Source: Inquilinus sp. Marseille-Q2685 (GTDB lineage Bacteria; Pseudomonadota; Alphaproteobacteria; DSM-16000; Inquilinaceae). Taken from it: a DNA stretch of 64,000 bases. Every line of letters starts with the position of its first letter. Position 1 is the first letter of the stretch. This document shows, piece by piece, positions 11,323-18,802 of the stretch. The stretch lies in NCBI RefSeq assembly GCF_916619195.1, contig NZ_CAKAKL010000003.1, positions 186,001 through 250,000 of the forward strand, written 5' to 3'. The notes under the pieces are model-generated. The model was not told where the DNA came from and did not search any database. It saw only the letters and a program-made list of their open reading frames with translations. The position numbers and the translations under genes are program-made.

Positions 11323-11841
11323 ATGTCCAAGCCGCGCATCGGGGTCTATCCCGGCACCTTCGATCCGATCACCAAAGGGCATATGGACATCATCCAGCGG
11401 GCGACGCGGATCGTCGACCATCTGGTCGTCGCCGTGGCCCGCAACGACGGCAAGGGCCCGCTGTTCTCGACCGACGAGCGGGTGGAGCTGGTGCGGGCCG
11501 ACGTCGCGCCCCTGGTGGCCCAGGGGATCTCGATCGAGGTCCGCTCCTTCGACGTTCTGCTGATGCACTTCGCCGCCTCGGTCGGTGCCACCACGGTGGT
11601 GCGCGGCCTGCGTGCCGTCTCGGACTTCGAATACGAGTTCCAGATGGCCGGCATGAACGCCAAGATCAATCCGGTGATCGAGACGGTGTTCCTGATGGCG
11701 TCGGACCGCTACCAGTTCATCTCCTCCCGCTTCGTCAAGGAGATCGGCCGGCTCGGCGGCGACATCGCTCCTTTCGTCAGCCCGCTGGTGGCCAAGCGCC
11801 TGAACGAGCAGTTCGCCCGCAAAGGTCTGGTGTCGGATTAG
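11323..11841 (+). CDS. coaD: Phosphopantetheine adenylyltransferase
   Basis: A 172-residue nucleotidyltransferase of normal CoaD length. Residues 9-20 (YPGTFDPITKGH) contain the T/HxGH ATP-binding motif; VVRGLRAVSDFEYE and MASDRYQFISSRFVKEI are the conserved substrate and ATP loops. It transfers AMP to 4'-phosphopantetheine in the penultimate step of coenzyme A synthesis. It sits 14 bases after gyrA, so co-transcription is likely. An integrase reading frame on the other strand runs into its last codons. Confidence 0.97.
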   Translation: MSKPRIGVYPGTFDPITKGHMDIIQRATRIVDHLVVAVARNDGKGPLFSTDERVELVRADVAPLVAQGISIEVRSFDVLLMHFAASVGATTVVRGLRAVSDFEYEFQMAGMNAKINPVIETVFLMASDRYQFISSRFVKEIGRLGGDIAPFVSPLVAKRLNEQFARKGLVSD

Positions 11842-13127
11842 GGTGGTTCTCGTGCCTCGCGAGTGTTGACCGTCGGACGGTGCCTCCCTAATGTGCGCCG
11901 CGCCCGCCCGGACACGCTTCGGGCCGGCAGTGTGAGCCGGTAGCTCAGTCGGTAGAGCAGAGGCCTTTTAAGCCCCTGGTCGTGGGTTCGAGTCCCACCC
12001 GGCTCACCATTCCCCGTGCTAAGCGATTGATTTAAAAGAGGGTTTGTAGATTTGGCCAATGAGGTTTGTAACTCCTTGCCCGCCAGATGCTCGGTCATTT
12101 TGATCACGGCGGCCTTCGCGAGGAGCTTCTGCCGGGCTGCGGCCACGTAGCGCTCGACCTCCTTGATCGACTTGTGTCCGGTGATCGACATGATCTCAAT
12201 CGTGCTGCATCCGGCTTCGGCGAGCCGGCGCGCGGCCGCCTTCCGGAGGCCGTGCAGGACGCAGCGATCCGGCACGCCGGAGGCGCCGATCTTGTCGGCC
12301 ATCCAGTTGCCGAACCCGTTTGATGTGAACGGCTGTCCGTACTGCGTCGTGAGAATCACTGCGTGGCGGCGCGGTGTGGACCGAAGCGCTTCCCGGAGAT
12401 GGGGATGGACCGGGATGACGATGCTCTCGTCCTTGGCCTCCTGGTCCGTCTTCTTCTGTGCAAGAGTGATCGTGCCGGCCGCTTCGTTGTAGTCGCTCCA
12501 GCGCATCTTCACGATGTCGCTCTTGCGCTGGCCGGTGTAGAGCGCGAGGGCGAAGGCGGTCCGCTCCATCGTCCCGACCGGCCACCGCCGTTCATAGACC
12601 GCCAGCTCCTCCTCGGTCCAGGTGTGGAAGGTGCCGGACGGGAAGAACGCGATCTCCCGCGTCGGATCGTCTGTCCGCCACTTCAATCGGATCGCCAGCT
12701 TCATCAGGGCGCGGAGACGCTTCAGCAGATTGTTCGCGGCGGCCGGCGTTTCGGATTTCCCCGAGATGATCTTCTCGGCGTCTTCGTAGCGCATCTGCGC
12801 CACGAGCCGGTGGCCATGCTCCTTGACGAAAGCCTCGATGATCCCACGAACGGCGCGCCGGGTATCGGGCTTCTGCATCTTGAACGCGGTCGTGTTGTAG
12901 TACTCGAATGCCAGCCGCTCGAACGTGCCTGGTTTGCCCCGCGTCTTCTTGCCCGGTTCCCTGGGAGCGAAGTGCTTGGCCGCCTCGTAGTAGGCGGCAA
13001 TATATTCCGGCGATCCGGGCCTCCCGGGCAGCGGAACCGCGACGCCGCCGGGCGGCCGGAAGTAGTGCCGCTCCTTGCCGTGCCGGTCCTTGAACCGGTT
13101 GATGTAGCGCAACCGCACCGTGGTCAT
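11838..13127 (-). CDS. Tyrosine-recombinase integrase at tRNA-Lys
   Basis: A phage/island-type integrase with Arg201 (YTGQRKSD), Lys225/226 (beta-hairpin), His292 and Arg295 (LHGLRKAA), His318 (TGHKS) and nucleophile Tyr327 (VERYVAA), so the catalytic set is complete. The frame opens at 13127 and does not stop before the tRNA. It continues antisense through the whole tRNA-Lys gene, producing the familiar tRNA-antisense peptide EPGGTRTHDQGLKRP, and stops at 11838 inside coaD. Residues after about 370 are therefore host-derived read-through. It overlaps the AlpA-like gene by 4 bases. Confidence 0.88.
   Translation of the reverse strand: MTTVRLRYINRFKDRHGKERHYFRPPGGVAVPLPGRPGSPEYIAAYYEAAKHFAPREPGKKTRGKPGTFERLAFEYYNTTAFKMQKPDTRRAVRGIIEAFVKEHGHRLVAQMRYEDAEKIISGKSETPAAANNLLKRLRALMKLAIRLKWRTDDPTREIAFFPSGTFHTWTEEELAVYERRWPVGTMERTAFALALYTGQRKSDIVKMRWSDYNEAAGTITLAQKKTDQEAKDESIVIPVHPHLREALRSTPRRHAVILTTQYGQPFTSNGFGNWMADKIGASGVPDRCVLHGLRKAAARRLAEAGCSTIEIMSITGHKSIKEVERYVAAARQKLLAKAAVIKMTEHLAGKELQTSLAKSTNPLLNQSLSTGNGEPGGTRTHDQGLKRPLLYRLSYRLTLPARSVSGRARRTLGRHRPTVNTREAREPP
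11934..12009 (+). tRNA. tRNA-Lys (anticodon UUU), integration site
   Basis: The acceptor stem GAGCCGG (11934-11940) pairs with CCGGCTC (11999-12005), followed by A and an encoded CCA. The D-stem GCTC/GAGC, the T-stem GTGGG/CCCAC with loop TTCGAGT, and the anticodon loop CTTTTAA give anticodon TTT (Lys). One anticodon-stem pair (position 28 A with 42 C) is mismatched. The integrase gene begins on the other strand beyond the 3' end, so the 3' half serves as the left attachment site. Confidence 0.95.
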
Positions 13128-13375
13128 CGGAAGTCGGCCCAGGTGTCCTCTTCATCGTCGCCGCCGTCATGCGGCAGGGCCTTGAACGCGTCGCGCAGCT
13201 CATCGACGTCCCAAACGAGCCTGCCGTCGATCCTGCGCGGGCGCGGCATGCGCTTGTCGAGAACCATCTCCTTGAATTTCGACGCGCTGATGCCGACCGC
13301 GGCCGCCGCCTCTGGACCCGGCAACCCGAATACCAGGGGCAACCTTGCTGCTATCTCGATACGACGTTCACTCAT
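13124..13375 (-). CDS. AlpA/excisionase-like DNA-binding protein
   Basis: An 83-residue protein with a MerR-like winged helix: GPEAAAAVGISASKFKEMV followed by MPRPRRIDGRLVWDVDELRDAF, the R-x-x-G-x-x-x-W-D-x-x-E/D-L pattern of AlpA and excisionase-type proteins. The C-terminus is acidic. It is directly upstream of, and 4-base-overlapped with, the integrase, the usual arrangement for a recombination directionality factor or an activator of integrase expression. Confidence 0.75.
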   Translation of the reverse strand: MSERRIEIAARLPLVFGLPGPEAAAAVGISASKFKEMVLDKRMPRPRRIDGRLVWDVDELRDAFKALPHDGGDDEEDTWADFR

Positions 13376-13567
13376 GCGGCCCTCGCGACGGTCCGCGGCG
13401 GTCAGTGACCGTCACAACATCATCTCGACGGCGATTCATCACCTCCGGCATCGCTCTACCCATGCCAGTGAGTCCTCGGCAACAGAGCTGCGCCCGGAAG
13501 GCGGGCGAATCAATCCGCCGACGCCGGCTGGGGTGGGATGGGCTAGCCTCCGGCGGTGGAAACGTCC

Positions 13568-13825
13568 CTAGCCCCGGGATCTCGGCTTCTTCAGCCGGAC
13601 ACCTGGGCCGCCTCCGTTCTCCGGGATGAACTCGATGCCCGCTGCCTCCAGGGCTGATCGGATTGCGGCCTTGTTGTTGGGGAACGGAGTGCGTGCACCC
13701 CGCTCGAAGTCGACGATCGTCTGGCGAGCAACGCGTGCTTCTTCAGCGAGTTTGGTCTGGCTCCATCCGAGCATGGCGCGAGCGCCCCGGCACTGCTCAA
13801 CAGATATCTCGTCGTCGGGAATCAT
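13568..13825 (-). CDS. XRE-family repressor-like regulator
   Basis: An 85-residue protein consisting essentially of a Cro/CI helix-turn-helix: ARAMLGWSQTKLAEEARVARQTIVDFERGARTPF spans residues about 14-47. ALEAAGIEFIPENGGGPGVRL is the usual C-terminal strand of small XRE proteins. It is separated from the AlpA-like gene by about 190 bases with no gene. An inverted repeat about 30 bases upstream could be its own operator. It probably controls the integrase module. Confidence 0.8.
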   Translation of the reverse strand: MIPDDEISVEQCRGARAMLGWSQTKLAEEARVARQTIVDFERGARTPFPNNKAAIRSALEAAGIEFIPENGGGPGVRLKKPRSRG

Positions 13826-13855
13826 AGCACGTCTTTTTGATTGATGTTAGGCATT

Positions 13856-13873
13856 ATGATCGGCTAAGATCAT
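13856..13873. promoter_or_regulatory. Inverted repeat, candidate operator of the XRE regulator
   Basis: ATGATC and GATCAT form 6-base arms around GGCTAA, nested inside a wider ATTGAT...ATCAAT pair (13840-13845 and 13872-13877). The site lies about 30 bases upstream of the XRE start at 13825, where autorepression would be expected. Inferred from position and symmetry only. Confidence 0.4.
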
Positions 13874-13968
13874 CAATACTGTAGCATCGTTGACCGCAGA
13901 GCGGCCGGACGAGGTGGTGGCACACCTCGCCCGACCTGACCACAATCCGACTACTGGGGAGCCGGACT

Positions 13969-14613
13969 ATGGCTGATTCGGACCATATCACGACTTTGCC
14001 CGCGCTCAGCCGCCGGGACCTGCTCGGCGGCGCCACCGTCCTGCCGATCGGCGCGGCCGATGCCCGGCGCCGCGGCGCCAGCTCCGATCCCGTCCTTGAC
14101 CTCTTCCAGGAATGGCGGGTTCTCGATGCCGAGCTGGATGCCTGGCAGGACGATTGGCAGAAGAAGGAGGGCGTCCTGCTCCGCACGGTCGGCATCCCGC
14201 GCGTGCTCGTGCCGGTGCCGGGCGAGGCTGAGCCCGTTTCCGCCTGTGAGCTTGCCGAAATCGATGAGCTGCTCGAAGACGTGCCAGGGACGGACGAACT
14301 TCGCCAAAGGCTGCACCACGAGTTCGAGGCGCACCGGCGGCGCTGGGAGATCGCCGCGGCCGCGATCGGTCTCGGGCCAGTGGAGGAGCACGTCAATCAC
14401 GCCTGGGATCGGTGGGATGCCCTCACCGAGACCATCTGGCAAACGCCCGCCGGCAGTTTGGCCGGCATCGCCGCCAAGCTCGCCATGGTGCTCTCCGCCG
14501 GCCAGTCCCGCTGTGACGACGAGGAGTTCCCGTGGCCGCCGTTGCGCTCCGTCCTGGCCGACCTCCAGCGCCTCGGGAAGCTGCCTGACAGTGCGGTGTC
14601 GACCTCTCGATAA
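13969..14613 (+). CDS. Hypothetical protein with Tat-like N-terminus
   Basis: A 214-residue protein not assigned to a named family. Residues about 12-30 read LSRRDLLGGATVLPIGAADA, which resembles a twin-arginine signal although the hydrophobic stretch is short. The remainder is largely helical and charged, with many Trp/Glu residues (LFQEWRVLDAELDAWQDDWQ; EAHRRRWEIAAAAIG). Similar short proteins recur on alphaproteobacterial islands. It is followed after 137 bases by a MucR-type regulator in the same direction. Confidence 0.55.
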   Translation: MADSDHITTLPALSRRDLLGGATVLPIGAADARRRGASSDPVLDLFQEWRVLDAELDAWQDDWQKKEGVLLRTVGIPRVLVPVPGEAEPVSACELAEIDELLEDVPGTDELRQRLHHEFEAHRRRWEIAAAAIGLGPVEEHVNHAWDRWDALTETIWQTPAGSLAGIAAKLAMVLSAGQSRCDDEEFPWPPLRSVLADLQRLGKLPDSAVSTSR

Positions 14614-14750
14614 AAGATCCACGTTATCGAAGCCGTTGTTCGCGAGAGAATCTGCCCAGGTGTGAATAACCCGTAAGAGCTTCTGAAAATTCTGGACTTG
14701 CTGAGCGGCTGCGACAACAGTCGCTCATCGATTCCCAAAGGAGAATAGAA

Positions 14751-15248
14751 ATGGCGGGAGACGCAACCGTCGGATTGCAACAGGGGGTGGCGGACGAGAC
14801 ACGAAAGCTGACCGTGCAGATCGTTGCCGCGCATGTGGCTCACAATAATGTTGCGACGAATGACCTGCCGGCGCTGATCGATCAGGTCTACGCAGCCCTC
14901 AATGGCCTCGGGAAGCCTGTCGAACCGGTGAAGGAGCGGCCCCAGCCGGCGGTGCCGATCAAGAGGTCGGTCATGCCCGACTACATCGTCTGCCTCGAGG
15001 ACGGCAGGAAGCTGAAGATGCTGAAACGGCATCTGAAGACCGCCTACAACATGACGCCGGACGAGTACCGCGAGCGCTGGGGCCTGCCGGCCGACTACCC
15101 GATGGTCGCGCCGAACTACGCCAACCAGCGCAGCGCTCTGGCGAAGACGATCGGGCTCGGGACGCGTCGTGCTGCCACTCCGCCGGCTCCGGTGCCGCAG
15201 TCCGAATTCGCTGTTCCGAAGGCTCGCCGCAGCCGCAAAGCGGGCTGA
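14751..15248 (+). CDS. MucR/Ros-family zinc-finger regulator
   Basis: A 165-residue protein with an N-terminal dimerisation part and the Ros/MucR finger in residues 85-120: YIVCLEDGRKLKMLKRHLKTAYNMTPDEYRERWGL. The expected second zinc Cys (C-x-x-C) is replaced here by C-L-E-D, a natural variation among MucR proteins. The tail is basic. A good ribosome site (AAGGAG) lies 8 bases before the ATG. MucR proteins are H-NS-like silencers of A+T-rich DNA, so an island copy may keep the neighbouring defence genes quiet; this is inference. Confidence 0.88.
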   Translation: MAGDATVGLQQGVADETRKLTVQIVAAHVAHNNVATNDLPALIDQVYAALNGLGKPVEPVKERPQPAVPIKRSVMPDYIVCLEDGRKLKMLKRHLKTAYNMTPDEYRERWGLPADYPMVAPNYANQRSALAKTIGLGTRRAATPPAPVPQSEFAVPKARRSRKAG

Positions 15249-15258
15249 TAAACCGGAT

Positions 15259-15292
15259 CCAGCGCTCGCCCACATCACTGGGTGAGCGCTGG
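15259..15292 (+). terminator. Hairpin after the MucR-type gene
   Basis: CCAGCGCTCGCCCA pairs with TGGGTGAGCGCTGG (14-base arms, one G-U) around CATCAC, ten bases after the MucR stop. There is no clear T-run, but position between convergent genes supports a transcription terminator. Confidence 0.55.
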
Positions 15293-15387
15293 CGCTTGCG
15301 TCCAAATCCTTGGATCAGACGTCTCATGCCAGAGATGGGGCGAAGGCCTTGCCGATTTTGGCGAGGGCCCCTCTTTATCTTCTATGT

Positions 15388-16317
15388 CTACGGCGCCGCC
15401 CCGCCTCGCTGATTCCTGGAGAGCGATCTCTCGTACTCGTGAACGAGATCCGCGGCGCCTTCATTCATCTCATCCTCAAGAGCAAGACGTTTGAATTTAT
15501 AAAGGAATGGCAGAACCAATGGGCTGGTTGCCCGACGGCTGTAGATTGCGTTCTGAAATTCGCGCGATCTAGCACGGCAGACGTCAACTCCACATTCACC
15601 GTCGACCGCGCTCTTCCAGAAGTTTCGAGCTTCCTTCATAAGCATTTCCAGAGAGTCAGCTGTATCGACTTGCCGGTAATACTCGCGGGCGGCCCAGGAA
15701 AGGAAAGGCATTGCCGGAGCCATTGTAAGCACCCAAGCCGTCATTGACACGTTCTGTATCAGACCCGAGATGGCGAGAGCACCGATCAGACAGATCGAGA
15801 TCGCCTTCAGAATCGAGCTGTAGCTGCGACGAAGTCGAGCGTCGTAGTGAAGATTTGTCCGCTGACAGATGATCCTCGCAAGATGCAGGGGCAAGTTGCC
15901 TACAGCCTCTGGATACCAATTCCTCAACTTGGCGTCATCCGCGCGCCTCGCAAAGGCCTTTGCGGCCGCATGTATATCTTCTGCTTCAACCCTTTCTCCG
16001 ATGCTAAACTGGTCCCATGGCAGGTCAAAGACGGCGCAGTCGAACTGCTCTCCGATCCTTGCGGCTTGTCTGATCAGCTTCTTCTGGGATCGATCCAAGA
16101 TGAGGACGTCTAGTGCGACAACTGCAAGCGATGCCGCTGCGACATAGGCCTTGAGCTCTGGTCGAAGCGTCGCCAGAATACCGCCAATGATCGGGATGCC
16201 AAGTGCAAGTCCGAGCTGCACGACCATGAGGAGAGTCGCGTTCGCATATGTTTGCTTTCGTGCTCGCAGAAGCTTGAGTTGCCGCTCATCATTTTGGATG
16301 ACGGGAATCTCATTCAC
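15388..16317 (-). CDS. S-4TM family putative pore-forming effector (CBASS)
   Basis: A 309-residue membrane protein with four predicted transmembrane segments as two pairs: about residues 25-48 and 55-73, then 170-190 and 195-214, separated by a soluble region of about 95 residues. This two-plus-two layout, the N-terminal NDERQLKLLRARKQTYANA and WAAREYYRQVDTADSLE after the last helix match the S-4TM family, predicted membrane effectors linked to CD-NTases. It starts 10 bases after the CD-NTase stop, so they form one operon. On activation by a cyclic nucleotide it would permeabilise the inner membrane of infected cells. Confidence 0.8.
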   Translation of the reverse strand: MNEIPVIQNDERQLKLLRARKQTYANATLLMVVQLGLALGIPIIGGILATLRPELKAYVAAASLAVVALDVLILDRSQKKLIRQAARIGEQFDCAVFDLPWDQFSIGERVEAEDIHAAAKAFARRADDAKLRNWYPEAVGNLPLHLARIICQRTNLHYDARLRRSYSSILKAISICLIGALAISGLIQNVSMTAWVLTMAPAMPFLSWAAREYYRQVDTADSLEMLMKEARNFWKSAVDGECGVDVCRARSREFQNAIYSRRATSPLVLPFLYKFKRLALEDEMNEGAADLVHEYERSLSRNQRGGAAP

Positions 16318-16327
16318 GTCCCCCTCC

Positions 16328-17782
16328 TTATTCGATCACCACATAGAAGGGATCGCTTTGTGAAACGAGCTTCTGATCCCGTTTTCGAATGACAAAGGCC
16401 TCGACGGAATGGACTCCACGATACGCGAGTTGTTCCCAGCGGGATGTGCCTTCGTCGGAAGGCACGAAGTCACCCCGCAGTGAGTTCGCACGCATTGCCT
16501 CCTGGTCGGTATTGGTAACCCGCCAATGAACTTCATAGTCGCTGCTGACCGGGGTCCCAACCCCGGTGCGGATCTGGAACTTGAGCCAGTTGTGCTTTGG
16601 CAGTGGGGCGGAGCCGGGTACGTGTGTATCGATCATCGGTCCGTTGCGGCTCGGATGGCGGGTTGCGATGATGCTGACTTGGAATAGGGGCGATGAGAGA
16701 CGCGTCCACCTCGGGCGTCGCTTGTGGGGCAAACGGTCGAAATTGGCTGGCAACGCCCGGCGCCCGAATCGGATGAACAGTTCCACCAAGTCACCAACAA
16801 CCCCGCGCACCCCGAATGATGCGGCCTCAGCCAGCGCACGCGCCTCATCCGATACGTGCGCCGCTTTCTCGATGACTGCGCTTCTTGCGAAATCGTCGCC
16901 AAATACTCGGCGCCATTTACCGATGCTCTCGTCTCGATCGCTTTCTGCGTAGGCGTCATCGATCCAGGTTCGATAAGTGTGAATTTTCTCTCGAAAATTG
17001 GTGTAGCGGTCATCGTTCCATAGATCGCTTAATACCTCAGACGAAAGAACCGGATTGGCAACGATCGGTCTATAGGGATTTGACTGCAGCCAATCATCCA
17101 AGCGTCCGACAATAGTCTTCAGCGCTGTGGGTAGGTCTGCAAAGTCGTTCGAATTGAGGCTGTCCGTCCAGATGATTCGATTGCCGAGCAGCGTCGTGAA
17201 CAGGACCGAGGGGCAGGAAAAGGTGCCCTTAATATCGCGAAGATATTTCAGAAGTCTTGTCACCTTCCGAAAGCCATTGTTGCCAGTCCACCCGTTTCGT
17301 TCAATCAGCCACTCCGTATATCTCTTAGGCTCAGAAAGTTCGAATGCATCGGTGTTGAAGTTACAGACCTCCAGTCGCGTTACGCCACCTCTGTCGACGA
17401 TGCATGGCGCGATGTCGATCTTGCGGTCGCCGACGTATTCGATCGTGACGCAGTGTGAATAACGTCGGACCTTATCTTTGTAGGTGGGGTGATTGGAAAA
17501 AACAGCACGGAGTGTTGAGAGATAGTCCTTGGCCGTCCAGCCATTAACTGGCTCAGCAAATACGAGAAGATCTGCGTCGAAGGCCTTGTCCTCGACAGGC
17601 TTGATAATGGTTTTGTGTGCCCACGATCCTTGTGGAATGAAGGACTTGACTTTTGGCATCCAATCGGATTCGCGCACCACACTCTTCAGGGTTTCGACGC
17701 TGTCCTCAAGCAGTGTGACTCGTGTGGCATTTAAGTTCACTATATCGGACATGAAAGTGTTGAAGTGATCTGTTAGTTTCAT
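16328..17782 (-). CDS. CD-NTase with SMODS nucleotidyltransferase and AGS-C-like sensor domain (CBASS synthase)
   Basis: A 484-residue protein. Residues about 20-215 form the SMODS nucleotidyltransferase: GSWAHKT (Gly52-Ser53), FDADLLVF (Asp69 and Asp71) and DRKIDIAPCI (Asp123) give the GS...DxD...D metal-binding set. The last about 120 residues (from RRPRWTRLSSPLFQVSI; ending SQSDPFYVVIE) look like the AGS-C beta-rich sensor domain that pairs with SMODS enzymes. It should make a cyclic di- or oligonucleotide upon phage infection. It is first in a two-gene operon with an S-4TM effector; no ubiquitin-like (Cap2/Cap3) or HORMA/TRIP13 genes are present, so this resembles a minimal type I CBASS. 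Confidence 0.86.
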   Translation of the reverse strand: MKLTDHFNTFMSDIVNLNATRVTLLEDSVETLKSVVRESDWMPKVKSFIPQGSWAHKTIIKPVEDKAFDADLLVFAEPVNGWTAKDYLSTLRAVFSNHPTYKDKVRRYSHCVTIEYVGDRKIDIAPCIVDRGGVTRLEVCNFNTDAFELSEPKRYTEWLIERNGWTGNNGFRKVTRLLKYLRDIKGTFSCPSVLFTTLLGNRIIWTDSLNSNDFADLPTALKTIVGRLDDWLQSNPYRPIVANPVLSSEVLSDLWNDDRYTNFREKIHTYRTWIDDAYAESDRDESIGKWRRVFGDDFARSAVIEKAAHVSDEARALAEAASFGVRGVVGDLVELFIRFGRRALPANFDRLPHKRRPRWTRLSSPLFQVSIIATRHPSRNGPMIDTHVPGSAPLPKHNWLKFQIRTGVGTPVSSDYEVHWRVTNTDQEAMRANSLRGDFVPSDEGTSRWEQLAYRGVHSVEAFVIRKRDQKLVSQSDPFYVVIE

Positions 17783-17840
17783 TTTTCATCTTTCTTCGGT
17801 TCAAATGTTCAATCATATCAGGTCTGACGATGTTGGATTA

Positions 17841-17868
17841 ATTATAACCCCTGGTCATTAATTACAAA
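17841..17868 (-). promoter_or_regulatory. Candidate promoter of the CBASS operon
   Basis: On the minus strand TTTGTA and TATAAT are separated by 16 bases, in an A+T-rich island that also has two ATTAATTA copies. Predicted transcription would start about 50 bases before the CD-NTase ATG. Sequence-only prediction. Confidence 0.4.
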
Positions 17869-17970
17869 TTAAATGCTGGGCCGAGGACGTGTAAAGAAGC
17901 TTTTGCAAGCTCCGGCGGGTATCGGCGGTTTTCGATGGCTCAGCGTGAGGCACTTAGTGTGTCAATGGAT

Positions 17971-18043
17971 GTCCGAAATGTAAATACAAATTTCGGACAA
18001 ATCGAGATTGCCTTTGTCCGAAACACGTATACACTCTCCGGAC
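17971..18043 (+). promoter_or_regulatory. Operator-promoter of the AbiE pair
   Basis: A perfect inverted repeat GTCCGAAAT (17971-17979) / ATTTCGGAC (17990-17998) is followed by another half-site GTCCGAAA (18016-18023) and TCCGGAC (18037-18043), directly before the AbiEi start. A TATACA -10-like box lies at 18028-18033. AbiEi antitoxins of the COG5340 class are known to autoregulate by binding inverted repeats at their promoter; repeated half-sites here fit that model. Confidence 0.6.
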
Positions 18044-18802
18044 ATGCGTGGCTCCAGTCTCGATCTCAAGTCCCAAATCGCCGGCCAGGTGGCGATGCAT
18101 TCTCCTGCCCGCGTGTGGACGCCGACCGACTTTCTCAATATCGGCCCGCGCGATGCAGTGGACAAGGCGCTGCAGCGTCTGGCGCACAGCGGAAGCCTGC
18201 GCCGCATCGATCGCGGACTCTACGACCAACCACGGCTCAATCCACTGACCGGCAAGCCAGCCGCGCCAGATTATCGCGCGGTCATCGAGGCAATCTCCCG
18301 GCGCGACCAGACGCGGATGCTGGTCGACGGCATGACGGCTGCCAACGATCTCGGTCTTTCGGATGCCGTTCCGGGCCGGGTTGTGGTCCATACGGATGCA
18401 CGGCTCCGTCCCATCCGGTTGGACAATCTGACGATCACATTCCGGCCGACAGCACCGAGCAAGCTGTTCTGGGCTGGGCGTCCGGCGATGCGCGTCGTCC
18501 AAGCGCTGCATTGGCTACGCGAGGCACTGGCAAAGCCGGACGACCGGGATCGGATCACAGCGCGTCTCCTCGCGATCCTCTCGGATCCGGCCCATGGTCC
18601 TGGCCTTCGCGCGGATCTGGAGGATGGTTTGCCGACGCTTCCGGCCTGGATGCAGGCCTTCCTTCGTGACCTGTTGAAGCGGTCGGCCGGAGAACTGCAG
18701 GATCGCCCTGAAGCGGATCTCCGCTTGGATCACGAGCCGCATCGTGGCGATTCCGACACCTTCATTCGTTCAGTCCGGCCCCGCCGGGAGGCCGATCGAT
18801 GA
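18044..18802 (+). CDS. abiEi: AbiEi-type antitoxin (DUF6088-like), type IV toxin-antitoxin
   Basis: The start at 18044 gives a 252-residue protein. Residues about 5-60 form the N-terminal winged helix (LKSQIAGQVAMHSPARVW... PTDFLNIGPRDAVDKALQRL) followed by LRRIDRGLYDQPR, the DUF6088/AbiEi pattern. The rest (VDGMTAANDLGLSDAVPGRVVVHTDARLRPI) is the typical C-terminal domain. It overlaps the toxin gene by 4 bases (ATGA). The ATG lies only about 10 bases after the -10-like box, so the mRNA may be leaderless. It would repress its own promoter and counteract the nucleotidyltransferase toxin. Confidence 0.82.
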   Translation: MRGSSLDLKSQIAGQVAMHSPARVWTPTDFLNIGPRDAVDKALQRLAHSGSLRRIDRGLYDQPRLNPLTGKPAAPDYRAVIEAISRRDQTRMLVDGMTAANDLGLSDAVPGRVVVHTDARLRPIRLDNLTITFRPTAPSKLFWAGRPAMRVVQALHWLREALAKPDDRDRITARLLAILSDPAHGPGLRADLEDGLPTLPAWMQAFLRDLLKRSAGELQDRPEADLRLDHEPHRGDSDTFIRSVRPRREADR

